From Grifola frondosa (taxonomy: Eukaryota; Basidiomycota; Agaricomycetes; Polyporales; Grifolaceae): a stretch of DNA of 64,000 bases. The DNA lies in NCBI GenBank assembly GCA_001683735.1, contig LUGG01000020.1, positions 310,001-374,000 of the forward strand, given 5' to 3'. The position numbers and the translations under genes were made by a program. Numbering within the stretch: position 1 is the stretch's first letter; every line of letters begins with the position of its first letter. Under the pieces are notes generated by a model, which worked only from the letters and a program-made list of their open reading frames with translations, ran no database searches and was not told where the DNA came from. Below are positions 1 to 10,710 of this stretch, piece by piece.

Positions 1-405
1 CAATACCCTTCTTACACCTGTCAAATCTGTCGGCCCTCCCTATACGCTCTCCTTCAGTGTTAAGCCAGATTCCGACTCTCCTGACACGGGCCTATTATTT
101 TCAGGAATAGACTCGAGGCTACATGTTGCAAACCTTACGTCCGAGGCAACCGGTCAGCTGTACAGCCTAGGATATGTCTTGCCGACCGACAAGTATACGA
201 CGGTCGCCATCCACGCGACGCGAGATTGGACGTACGCCGTCATAGATGGGGACGAAGAAAACCGTCGGTATTGGTACACGCTCATGGACATTTGGGGAGA
301 TTTTTGGCTCTTGGAAATATGTCTTTTGCAGCACCCGCACAGCGAATTGGTGGAGAAGGCTTCACGGGATCGGTCAAAGATGTAATGTTAGTTCTCGGTG
401 CTTAG
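1..405 (+). CDS. 3' end of a secreted glycosidase-like gene (GH20-type C-terminal beta-sandwich), partial and frame-broken
   Basis: The gene enters from the left edge, so only its last part is visible. The plus strand reads GPPYTLSFSVKP, then LLFSGIDSRLHVANLT, TVAIHATRDWTYAVIDG and MDIWGDF. This is the beta-strand-rich ConA/LamG-like tail I associate with secreted fungal hexosaminidase-type (GH20) enzymes; the catalytic domain is not in the window. After MDIWGD at about 300 the frame must shift by one base to continue as LALGNMSFAAPAQ and end in VMLVLGA with TAG at 403-405. The shift falls on a run of five T at 301-305, and one more T would restore the frame. No splice site explains it. The exact family is inferred from this tail only; another secreted carbohydrate-active enzyme is possible. 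Confidence 0.5.
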
Positions 406-575
406 ATGCCATACTGCTTCCACAGAGGGATATATTTAAAATTTGTACACATTCGCAATGGACAAGACCTAGTTCCGCAGGGTAGCGTACGATACAGCAA
501 TATAGTACATATACAGGCAACATAGTGGTACGTTCCATAACCGTGAAAGACAGAAATACCGAATGCATAATCCCA

Positions 576-2505
576 CTACCGCCGTCGTCTCCCTCGTGGA
601 TCATCAGGCGCATCTCGTAAACGGCCACCTCTATTGCTTGACCTGACTGGACCGACATTTGAAGGACCGCCGTAAATAGGGAGAGAATCTGCACGATAAT
701 TCAGATGCGGATCACGCAGACCATACGAGGATTGTAGAATGTATGGCTGAGTAGGGCGGTAAGGTGGGTCAAAAGAGCTACTAGGATATGGAGGAACCTG
801 CGACTTGCGGGACCGGCCCGCATTAGAATGCCGGTTGCGAGGGATAGTCGGCTGAAGTGGAACAGTGTCCATGAGAGTGCGCTCCAAGCTCCCTGATTCA
901 ACTATTTCTCGCAAATGCTGCCGGTGCGCCAATGTCTATGGCGTATCGTGAATCGAGCTTTTACAAAGTAAGATGCACTGTCGCTCACCTCGTTCGACAC
1001 ACCGAGAATGGCACCTAAAATATTACCATTCGCGTCGGAAAATGGGTAATTCTGCAACGCTTGATGTGCCTCTCGAAAAAGGGTGCGAATATGTCCTATT
1101 TTGCTCGTGGGTCTCCCCACGTCGTTGTCTGTGATTGCCTATGCGGCTCACTACATGACGAAGATGGACGAACGTCGCGCACCTGGATTAATCGGACATT
1201 GAATGCATAGGTTTTCTGGATGGGTCGTACTTGCCCATCCCTTAGATTCTTTGGAAAGCAGCTTGCCTTCAGTAATGGAGATATATGAAGTGCTGTAAGG
1301 GAATGTGTTTCCGTAGTAGTCGAGGAAATCCATGAGAAGTCTGCCCAGCGACTCGCTCTCCATGGGATTTTCGATGAATTTTGTGGGTACATTTTGTGGA
1401 TTGACCTACATGATGCATTGGAGAGATGGATATACGTGAAGCTGTGTATAAGACATACCTGAAGAAAACTGATAACGAGACATGTAACGGCATAACTGCT
1501 CAATCCGCCATCAGAGGCAGAATTGAGTCTATCCTTTGACAGCAAACTTTTTACGATCAAGATCAAGTACCTGAGGGCAGGCATCTTGTCTAGGTATTCT
1601 CGAATGATAGGTATCGCCTTCACGCCGTCAGTAGCATTGAGACTGATATCAACCTTGAAGGAACCTTAGAAATGATCAGCATCACAATGCGAGCATTAGT
1701 TTAGAACGCTCACCGAGCTCGGAAACAGTCTTGAACGAGATTAGCGGCACTCTCGCTCTGTGTATTACTTGTACATCGTGTGCGACCGCACTATTCTTGA
1801 TAAGAGCTGATAGTTGGAACAGAGCCCTTTTCTTGGCACTTTGATCAACCTCATGGTAGGTCGTGATGACAAGATCGGTGTCACTATTACAATTCCCTGT
1901 TAACAAGGGGAAAGAGAGCAAGGAGAGGAACAGACTAACCCCTCAGGAAGATACAGATTCTGTGCAACACTCCCAAATGTGTCGATGGCTGCATTATTGA
2001 ATCGTCTTCGAGCCAGCTCCCGTACGCGGGCAATGACTAGCTCTCTGGCACGACGTTCCTGCGTCGTAGGTAAAATATAGGTGACAAATGCGACAATCTC
2101 GTCGTGCAGACTGTAGCAAAGGTCAAACTATGTCACGGGAAGCTGCAACATACCAGTGATAACTAACCGCTGTGCCTTACTTTCATACTGCGTCATACCT
2201 AGAGTTTCGTTCCATGGAGTATGCCAGGATGGAGTTTCCACATTCGCAGTGTCATTAGGAGCACGTTTTCTTTTGCAGCTCTTCCTTCTCCGTGTGCTAG
2301 GCTTTTCTGTAATCGGCAGAACGGCATTCGAGGGTCCTGAGACGTTCGGTGCCTCAGCTATCCTGTCGAGCAGAGTAGGATGGAGGGATGAGCTGCCTTC
2401 AGACATCACAGGTAATGTATGAGGCCGAAAAAAGTCGAATGTGGCAATGATTGAGTAGAGGATGAGCGTAACGAAGGAAAGTGGCCGAAGTCGGTAAGCC
2501 ACCAT
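576..2505 (-). CDS. TRF4/PAPD5-type non-canonical poly(A) polymerase
   Basis: Nuclear nucleotidyltransferase of the Trf4/Cid14/PAPD5 group, which adds short A tails to aberrant RNAs as part of the TRAMP surveillance complex (family knowledge). The first exon (2505-2154) encodes a poorly conserved N-terminus with a Lys/Arg patch RRRKSCKRKR. Later exons give the catalytic core: DTFGSVAQNLYLPEG joined to DTDLVITTYHE (the DxD metal site), then ALRYLILIVKSLL, GGLSSYAVTCLVISFLQ, and ESLGRLLMDFLDYYG in the PAP-associated domain. The nucleotide-recognition element follows as NP joined to DNDVGRPTSKIGHIRTLF across a short intron near 1131-1180. The C-terminus is basic and Pro/Arg-rich, ending in DDPRGRRRR. 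At least six introns. The LPEG/DTD junction works only with the acceptor ending in ATAG. A hydrophobic stretch near the chosen start (FVTLILYSIIATF) is odd; the internal Met of MSEGSSS may be the true start. Confidence 0.85.
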
Positions 2506-2648
2506 CGCGTAGGCACGTGATACGTGTATATACTCTGAATCTCTCTATGCAGCGAGCTTTGCACATAGCGTACAGGATAATGACGCAACGAGGCAAATAC
2601 AAACAGTACACATACATCCGATCATCAATTGATAGCATTTACATTACA

Positions 2649-4139
2649 TCATGCCCACTTCTTCACGTCCTCAGCATCAGGACCCACGGGGTCGTCAGAA
2701 GCAGCAAGGTTGCACTGATGGAATGCACGGACTTGCTCCTTCGTGAACGCACCGACCACAGTATGCAGCACGCCCCGATTGTGGAATAGCACAAGGTCCT
2801 TCTCGCGCCTGCAAAAAAAAACAATCGTATCAGTGGCGTACAGCCACAGGACCATTTTAGAGCTTATGACGGCGTACCAATCATGCGGGTATACAAGCTA
2901 GAGTGGTATATTAATAAGAATGATTTGCGATTGAGACGGAGGTCCGCTAACCTTGGGCGCGATGGCAGGTCGCTGCATCTTGTACAACAAATCCCGCACT
3001 TCCTTCAGATCGGTAATGTGCGCACCATCAGGGTATAAGGCCCCTCCCGCTTCGCACCTTCAGGAAGCGGGTCAATGAGCAGCTCGTAAACACCACATGG
3101 GTGCACCTGGAAATGGAGCTGCTTCGTCACAGGATTCTTCCAGAGCTATACAGAATTCAAATTCGAATGAGATGCAATCCGACCGAAAAGCCAAACAGGT
3201 CTAGAACGCACAAGTGGTAAAACCTTGATCTTCGACTCCTCCCAAGGCGGAAGTTCATCGAGCGACATTTCCAGGCCCTCCGATTCAATTCCAAGGCCAG
3301 TGGACAACGCATGGGCAGGGGCCATCCATACATATGGATGCGGAGCATACTTGACTTTGCTTCTCACTGCCACACTCTTCAGCTCCGGAGGGAGGATGTT
3401 AAACATGGTCCTCCCGTCTACGAACGCAGTGGTCCCGAGTGGGACCTCCAGCTCGTCTCCGGTTCCATCATCATAGCGAACACGCTGACGCGGACCCTGG
3501 GGCACGTCGATCCCATACAACGTCGTCACTTTCGGCGGGGAGAGGTCATACAATGCCGCATCGATATGCCACCGGTAAAAGCGCGTGAACCCACGTGCCT
3601 CATCTTCCTCGGACACGCGAGTCTTGTGGAAGGTGGTGTGCGAGGGATGCTTAAGCACCGCCTCGGCCAGTCCTTCATGGTTGTAGACCGTGCCGTTGCC
3701 GATGAGCTGGACTTGCGGCACACGAGGGATAGTCTTAAGATCGGGATGAAGTATGGACTTTTTCGTGCTCTCAGTCTTGTTGTTCCCATGTCCGTAGCTC
3801 TCAGAGGCCGGATCAAAGGCCTGGAACATAGTAGTCAGACACGTCCTGCACTAGATGCAAGCGCAGATGTACCTTAGTGAGGGCATACTGCTGTTCGGGG
3901 CTAAGGTCGACGTTTCGGAAAAGCAGCGCACCGTGCTTTAGGACGTTTCAGCCAATGAGAATGGTAGCGAATGCGCAGCCAATGGAGAGGGTCACCTTGT
4001 AGAGCAGCTGCTCAATCTCCTTGAACTGTTCTGGGGTTAGACTCCCAGGGTTCACACCCTTGACTTCTCGCCCAAAGTCGGTGAACTTCGAAGCGTCTGC
4101 GGAGGGCGGGAGCGGGAGCGGTGTGATCTCGATGGCCAT
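2649..4139 (-). CDS. Alpha-ketoglutarate-dependent xanthine dioxygenase (XanA/Xan1-like), copy 1
   Basis: Fe(II)/2-oxoglutarate dioxygenase of the TauD/TfdA superfamily. It resembles fungal XanA/Xan1, which hydroxylates xanthine to uric acid without a molybdenum cofactor. Start at MAIEITPLPLPP. Exons then give ALLFRNVDLSPEQQYALTK, AFDPASESYGHGNNKT, FTRFYRWHIDAALYDLSPPK (HxD iron ligands), LWKNPVTKQLHFQVHP, and HNRGVLHTVVGAFTKEQ with the distal His. The end is AEDVKKW then Ala and TGA at 2649-2651. In the exon before the last intron the frame breaks at CCCC 3041-3044: the homologous copy near 15470 reads KREGALYPDGAHITDL, while this one lacks one base and would stop early, before the last iron ligand. 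Three HGATAR motifs lie 118-174 bases upstream. It is a close inverted duplicate of the gene at 14367, with shared intron positions and similar intron sequences. Confidence 0.85.
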
Positions 4140-4529
4140 AGCGCAAGTTGAGGAGATGCTTCCGAGGAATGGGTGTTTCGCTGGATGCCTAGAGGTGAGT
4201 AATATGCAGCTGGCGGGCTGTCTAGGCAATATTGTTCGAGTCTGGACCACACTCAAAGATAATGACCACGCTGATAATGACCGTGACCACGCTGGTAATG
4301 GTATTCAAGATAGATACGACTCGCCCGCTCCGATCACAAGCGCCGATGTGTATATTGTTTCACGTGATGAACCCGGTACCCGTGAGAATACTTGCCGGCC
4401 GAGCGCCGCAACGCGTCCGGCGACGCGTTGAACGCGCCACGTGCCACCGCGTTGGACATCGCCAGTCGCGTCTTGCGCTTCACCCCACACACGCCGCTCC
4501 AGCCATCAGAACCGTTCTGCTCATCCGCA
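4140..4529. other. Divergent promoter region between xanthine dioxygenase copy 1 and centrin
   Basis: No coding sequence. It holds the GATA-motif cluster described separately and a short direct repeat around 4258-4293. It must carry both promoters. Confidence 0.6.
4257..4313. promoter_or_regulatory. Cluster of three GATA-factor (HGATAR) motifs
   Basis: AGATAA at 4257-4262, TGATAA at 4272-4277 and AGATAG at 4308-4313 fall within 57 bases between the divergent xanthine dioxygenase and centrin genes. Part of the cluster is a short direct repeat (GATAATGACC twice, TGACCACGCTG twice). HGATAR is the binding motif of AreA/NIT2-type nitrogen regulators in filamentous fungi. A purine-degrading dioxygenase is a sensible target; the link is inferred from motif and position only. 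Confidence 0.4.
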
Positions 4530-5200
4530 ATGTACACCTCATCCGCCGCGCAAAAGGCCAAGCGGCGCACGCACTCGCGGCCGGAGCTCACAGACGAGCA
4601 GAAGCAGGAGATCAAAGAGGCGTTCGAGCTCTTCGACACGGACAAGGACGGCTGCGTCGACTACCACGAGCTGAAGGTCGCGATGCGCGCGCTCGGCTTC
4701 GACCTCAAGAAGGCGGAGGTGCTCAAGATCCTGCGCGACCACGACAAAGGCCAGCACGGGCTCATGGAGTTTGAGGACTTTGCGAAAATCAGTGCGTCCT
4801 CGATTTTTCGGACTCGGACTCGGCGTGCTGACGATAAGCCCCGACGGTCTTGGTATTTTCCTCTTCGTATTACCTGTCGCGTGCGCGTGCGTTCCAGTGA
4901 GCGAGCGGATCCTGGCGCGGGACCCCATGGAAGAGATCAGGCGAGCATTCCAGCTGTTCGACGACGACAATACGGGAAAAATTAGTCTGCGGAACTTGCG
5001 CAGAGTCGCTAAAGAGATTGGTGACCGGCTGGAGGACGATGAGCTGTGAGCCAATCTCTCCGAGCCCCATCGGAATGCACTAAGAACTGACCCGTGATGC
5101 TTCCCATTCCAGACAAGCAATGATAGACGAGTTCGATCTCGACCAGGACGGCGAGATCAACGAGCAAGAATTCTTTGCCATCATGACGGACGACGCCTAA
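4530..5200 (+). CDS. CDC31: Centrin (Cdc31-type EF-hand protein)
   Basis: Calcium-binding EF-hand protein of the microtubule-organising centre, needed for spindle pole body duplication. Three exons: 4530-4791, 4898-5045 and 5113-5200. The joins restore the centrin sequence: FEDFAKI joined to [18 protein letters not shown], and RLEDDEL joined to [15 protein letters not shown] loop 1 is [12 protein letters not shown], loop 3 [12 protein letters not shown] and loop 4 [12 protein letters not shown]; loop 2 ([13 protein letters not shown]) is degenerate, as usual in centrins. The end is FFAIMTDDA then TAA. The N-terminus [20 protein letters not shown] is the usual variable basic leader, and the ATG at 4530 gives a normal length. 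It is divergent from xanthine dioxygenase copy 1 and shares a 390-base promoter region with it. Every core residue expected of the family is present. Confidence 0.95.
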
Positions 5201-6476
5201 CCACGGGGCCAGAGAGCCTCGAGTGCCGTTTCGTGCATCGCTTGCTTCTTCTCCATTCCTTGTCGCAATATTTAGCCAGAGTCCGCGCGCCTTCTCGTCC
5301 CGTCTTCGTTTCCAATCTCACGCTCGAAGAATTGCTTATAATTCGTTCCGATTGCTTACTCGTTCCGCTCCCGCGTTGCCCGTCTGATGGCCTCGCACAA
5401 TTGTAAGTCCCGATCATATCTCAGACTCTATGTAGTACCATTCCGGGCTAATCTCGGCGCTCGCGCAGCACTCCATGTCCAAGATTCGAAAGAACACAAA
5501 ATTCGAACCTATGTCATATGTTACCATATTGTTTTGTTTGTATCATGCTAAACACTGTACAGTAATGTCCCCTACAATTCACGATCGACACTAGTAGAGC
5601 GGCGCAATCGTACCATATGTGGAAACATGTAAGGCATATTCTTACTGGACCAATTCGAGTCCGTGCAAAGTGGAGATAACGATAGGGTGGAATGGGGATC
5701 GCAATATATACGCCGCAAGAGCGTGCTAGCGTGCTAATAATGAACACCGAAAGCTTGGAGCGAAGAGGCCGGCGCAAACGTTCGACGATAACAACATACA
5801 CGAAATCCAGGAACGTAGCGTCCGGGCGGACCAACCGCGGTGACGACATACGCACGCACAGCGGCCAAGCCCCGAGCGGCAAGGGGCGGCACCGTCAAGC
5901 ACGGGACCGACGTTGTGATCGCGGTGTGCGCGGATGTTTCAGCCCGGGCGGCGGGGCTCTAGCCCGTCCGTCATCGGGCAGCGCAGCTGATATCCGTGCT
6001 GGGGGGCGAATTCTGGGGTGCGCGCGCGAGCGCGGCGGCGATCGCGGCCAAGCCCATGCCCGCCTTGGAGCCCCCGCGTGCGATCCGATCGAGAGGGCAT
6101 GGTGCTGAGCGGGGGCACCGACGCACGCGCACGATAGCACAGGAGTCGCAATGACGGTCAGGCGGCGGGCCAAGTGGAGCCCGCGCGCCACGGGAGTTCT
6201 AAGGAGACGACATGGATGCGAGAGACCAGATGGATTGGGAAGGCAGAGCGCGAAACTTTGGTTAAGAATACAGAGAGGAGCCCGGCGATATATGATACAC
6301 GATCAGACGGCGAAAACCATAGTCCAGAGAGTGGGAAGGGAAAGGAGAAAAGCGACTGGGGAATAATGATCATGGGAAATCAAACATGTACAGCGAAACT
6401 GGGAACCGCGTCATGTCATGAACAAAACGTTCGTAAAGCAATCTTTCGCGTCCCTCACGAGCGAGCGTAAAGTAGC
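5201..6476. other. Intergenic, no gene seen
   Basis: Between the ends of centrin and C2H2 gene 1, which converge here. The part from about 5860 to 6200 is strongly GC-rich (runs such as GGGCGGCGGGG) with overlapping open frames on both strands. None shows a recognisable motif or good splice signals. I see nothing I can name. Confidence 0.5.
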
Positions 6477-8156
6477 TCAGACTCGGCTCTTTGGTGCAGA
6501 CCAGTTCTTGTGCACGCGCATGTGCTGCCCAAGGTTGTCGTGTCTGCTGAAGTCCTTGCCGCAGCCAGGGACAGGGCATTTGTGCGCTGATACGGAGAGC
6601 GTCAGAAGACAGACCTGCAGGACACAGCAGTCACAACTCACGCTTCTCGTTGGTATGAATGCTCCTCACATGGCGCTTGAGATGCTCGCCTCTCGCGAAG
6701 CACTTGCCGCAACCAGGCACCTTGCACATATACATGCGCGCATTCTGCACAAACATGAGTGCGGGAATAAACAGACGTTGAAAGCATGAGCGTACCTTCT
6801 CTACGCCGCCCTGCGAGACAATGACAGGATGAGTGGGTACTCGGCGACCGCGACTCTTCTTCGTAAGGTTGGGGACCGGCACCGGAGGAGCAAGGCGGCG
6901 GCCAGACGTCAAAGACGAGGAGCCATTGGACGGCGCGGGAGACGACGACGACACGGTATGTCTCCTCCTCGTGCGCTGGCGGGCAGACCGCAGCACAAAC
7001 TCGTCGTCCATGTCGTCCTCCTTCTCCGACTCCCCGCTATCCGACATCTTGTACTCGTCCTCTGAGCTCGTGAAGCTGGGATGGCGCTGGCGCTTGCGCG
7101 GCCGCGTCTCACCCTGCAGCGTGGCCCTCTCCAGCGCCGGCGAGTCGCTCGTGCTGCCGCTCGCGCTGTCGACGTCAAAGTCCGTGTGCCCCGTGGGACT
7201 CACGCCGCCGCTCAGCAGTGCCGCATTGTTGACGGTGAAGCGCGGGTCGCAGCCCTGGGACTGCGCGGCCTCCTGCAGCTGGGCGTAGGCTGCTGCGGGC
7301 GAGATAGCGGGTGAGATCTGGGCGGGGTGCACAAAGCATGGAGTCTCCTCGGATGTCGGCGGGTACTGCAGGTTAGAGGTGGAGGAGAGCATGTACTGGG
7401 GCACGTCCGTCGGTTCCTGGATACTTGGCTGGACGTGGGTCTGTGGCGAGAAGCCGAAGGCGAGCGACGGCGGGGGCCCTGCTGGGAGTGGGTTAGGAGA
7501 TAGCGAAGCATGGTGGAGAGCGTTGTGGTAACCTGAGAGAGCAGCGTACGAGGCCAAAGACGGGTCTGCGCCCACGTCGTAGTAGGGAGAGAGGGCATAG
7601 TCGTCTGAATCCGGGTAAGCGGACTCGTCTTGCTTGAGACACTGCTGGAGCAAGTTGTTTGCGTCGCCTACGGCGGAGCCGACGAAAGAAGCAGACATGT
7701 CGAAGGAAGAGTTGGAGTAGAATTCCTGGAACTGGCCTTGCTTTTCGGCAGCGGCCCAGGGTGTGTGGCGCGAGTCGCCGTAGTCGTCAGCGGGATAGAC
7801 ATTGCTGCCAGCGACGGTGGCGGCGTCATAGTCAGCCGATTCGGTGACGTAATCCAGCGGAGAGTCGGTTGGACTGCTGTCTGTTGGGTTGGAACCTGAA
7901 GCGGAAGAGGAGGAGGCGGGAGACTCTGCAGTAAAGGAAGGGTGGTAAGGGGAGAGGTAGTGTGGGGGATGCGTTGGTAGCCCTGGATGCGGGAAGCGGA
8001 GGAACGAACGAAGGAGGACTGAGGAGACATCAGCGGCTGGTAGACGTCATTTGAGGAGTCAAAGTAGTTGTAGTTGAGTGGCTGGTGATGGGGCTGGTGG
8101 GAGGGGAGCTGGAAGAGGACGGAGGCGTCCATTTGAGAGAGATTGGGATAAAACAT
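6477..8156 (-). CDS. C2H2 zinc-finger transcription factor, two C-terminal fingers (gene 1)
   Basis: Probable DNA-binding regulator of the two-finger, Msn2/4-like type common in agaricomycetes. The bulk is low complexity (Ser/Pro/Gln rich), with an acidic patch SDSGESEKEDDMDDEF and basic stretches PRKRQRH and KKSRGRR. The first finger is YMCKVPGCGKCFARGEHLKR then HVRSIHTNEK; after an intron at about 6620-6640 the second is CPVPGCGKDFSRHDNLGQHM then RVHKN. The protein ends APKSRV, TGA at 6477-6479. A further intron lies just before the first finger. Near the N-terminus the frame must change between SPQSSFV and SPASSSSASGSNP, at about 7915-8010. Either an intron with a weak GTTCCT donor and a CTGCAG acceptor, or one missing base, would do it. 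The start at 8156 (MFYPNLSQMDAS) is the first ATG in frame. Its target genes cannot be read from the sequence. Confidence 0.75.
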
Positions 8157-9129
8157 GGAGAGACTGGAACTATAAAGCAGAAGAGAGAGTGAGTCGGGGG
8201 GGTCTGGACCAAGAAGGCAGCGGATGAGCGGAATGGGCGAAAGGATAATGAGGATAGAGCATAAATGGAAGGACGGATGACTGCCCAGGACGGCCTGGTG
8301 TAAGCAGCCTGGTGCGTAGCCCGCAGGCGGGCGGCGGCTAGCAAGGCTGGCGCAGTCTCTGGCAGTCTGGTGAGAGGCGGGGAGAGGGACGGACCTGCGC
8401 GGAGCTACTAATGTGGAGCTGTGCACTGCGAGCCAATCACAGCAGTCGAGGGCAGACCGGCCGTCGGGGCTGGGCTCTTGCTGGAGCCAAGCTCAATACC
8501 AGGAACGAGGTGCGGATGTGATCGTGCACGCGGCTCGTTGTGGGTCCGCACTGCGCACGTTTCGTCGTCGGCGTGCTGCTGCTGTATGCTGGTGCTATGC
8601 TGGTGCTATCCGCAAGGCGAAACAGGCGAAACGGATGTATCAAGTTTGAGGGTGTTGAGTAGCAGCGAGGCAGGCAGGCGTCTGGTCAGGGCATAAAACG
8701 GGTCGAGGGTGCCACAGGCCCGTGATTTCCGCGAACTTTGGTGAGTGTCGATCAGAGGACGCTAGTCCCGTCGTAGTCGTAGATGGTCGTATGAGATGGA
8801 GTAAGGGTCTTGACAATGGCCTTGACAAAGCTGGACTCAAAAGGGTCCTGAGGCCTTGAGGGTGAGGGTGGTCCTGAGGATGGTCCTATGAGGTGCAAGG
8901 GGCGTTCTGCGGCCAAATTCGTGAGGATCGTAAGGGTCGTAAGAATGAAAGAATTCTTCTTTAGAACTGCGCGTGTCCCTCGAGATCGGCGGGTGCGATG
9001 CACACCAAGAGCGCACCGCTGCACTGGCTGCCGCTGCCGACTCGACTATACCGTCGCCCTATTCGACGATCGCAGCGACAAGAGTGTGGCAAGCACAGTT
9101 CATGGGCGTAGTCCACACAGGCTTATCTA

Positions 9130-9163
9130 CACACAGCTAGCACACAGCTAGCACACACAGCTA
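9130..9163. repeat. Short tandem repeat, three units of about 11 bases
   Basis: CACACAGCTAG occurs twice back to back (9130-9140 and 9141-9151). A third, slightly longer unit, CACACACAGCTA, follows at 9152-9163. It is a simple-sequence tract in non-coding DNA; no function suggested. Confidence 0.8.
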
Positions 9164-10674
9164 ACGCATGCACTGCCCACTGCCTATGTACGTCCCCGGT
9201 GCACGTCCCCCGAGCCACCTGTGTACGCCTGTTGTCCCCCCTGCGGCCTCCTTTGACCCGTCCCCGCCTCCGTGGCCCCGGTTGCCTTCCATCTTTGGTC
9301 ATTCCTGCCCGACACACCGTCCCCCATCTCGACCATCGCATCCCCTCCATTCACCAGGACCTGGGCTCGCAAACCAGCCCCATCCCGCTGCTCGACTTTC
9401 GCTTCCCATTCCCATGGCGAAACGCTAGCGCGGCGGTTCCATTCTCTTCACTCGCCCGTAGTCGCGCGTCCGGGTGATCTCTGGGAGCATCTAAGCTTTG
9501 CGTGGAGCATCCTAAATCTCTGATCGCACGCAAATCTGGCTAGTCCATATCCAGTCTCGAGCTCAATCTGCTCAATTATCCGACTCACCGCCATTCCGTT
9601 GATCTGATATCCTCACCCACTAGGCGCCGCCATATCGCAATTGGTGGCACAGATAATCATCGCTCGGCCTTCATTCGCTGATGGCAAATATCACAACTTC
9701 ATTCATCAATATCATTTTTATACGCTGATGCCACAAGTGATGATCGTGAAGAATGCACCCGGTCAGTTCCAGCCAGCATACAGAGTGCGAACAACGTAAA
9801 CGTCCCTCCATGTCCGACGTGGCCTCTTCGCCCCCGCGCGTCCATTGCATCCTCGCACCACGGTTCCTCCTCCGCTGAGCCCGGTCCCCTCCTGCCTATC
9901 CCAGCCTCCTCACATGCCGAACGCCAGCACGTACACATCCATCGCACACACGCATCACTTGATCCAAATCCAATCGCCATCCTACAGCCACCGCATCGAT
10001 AACCCACTATATACGTACGATTCCTGTCCCCGTCTCCGTTTCCGCGCCAGCATTCACACCGGACCCGTCACGGGTGTGAACATTCCCGCGTCGCATCCTT
10101 CCGCACTGCGCTGCTCTGCCTGCGCCTGCGTATCTCGTGGCTGTGCACTTGGCAGGCTGGTGAAATGGGTTCTTCACCGCTATTTTGAGTCGCAAGACAT
10201 ATGTATATACATACGAGCTACAACTATCAGTCTGCGTAGAGACCTCTATGGCGACGCTAGATAATGTGTTCCCGATAACGTGTTCCGCGGAAACGTTGCA
10301 TTGCATCAGACACTCAGCCCGCCGATGCACCCGCTTACCGCCACGCTCGCATCGCGCATCGCACATTCCGCTACCTCCAAATGTACGAGCTGCACAAGAT
10401 GTACCAAAATGAGACTCGGTGGGACTGCATCTCAGAAGGCGCGCGAGGCAGGATCAGCGACCATCATCAGCACTGTCTGCTGGCATCTCCGGATCTCCCA
10501 TGATCCTTCCCATGCAAACGCACACCAGCCGCCGGCACGCCCAACGCAGCCCAAACTTAAACCCAATACCAAAACCCGGGAGCGAGAACCGGCGCGAAGC
10601 GCATGCAGGCGCCAGCGTCGGCGCGCGCTGCGCACGGCGGCACCGTTATCAGAAGCCGGAAACATGCCGAGCAT

Positions 10675-10710
10675 GAGAACATGCGCGGGCACGAGAACAT
10701 GCGCGGGCTC
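10675..10710. repeat. 18-base tandem repeat, two units
   Basis: The unit GAGAACATGCGCGGGCAC is followed directly by GAGAACATGCGCGGGCTC, so 17 of 18 bases match. It is non-coding as far as I can tell. Confidence 0.8.

Noticed and set aside
1131..1180. Apparent stop in the poly(A) polymerase after the QCPINP block
   Set aside because: A short intron with GTGCGC donor and GACAG acceptor joins NP to DNDVGRPTSK exactly as the family requires, so there is no lesion.
5692..6366. Open frames of 70-138 codons on both strands in a GC-rich patch
   Set aside because: Mutually overlapping, low complexity and without splice signals. Not credible genes.
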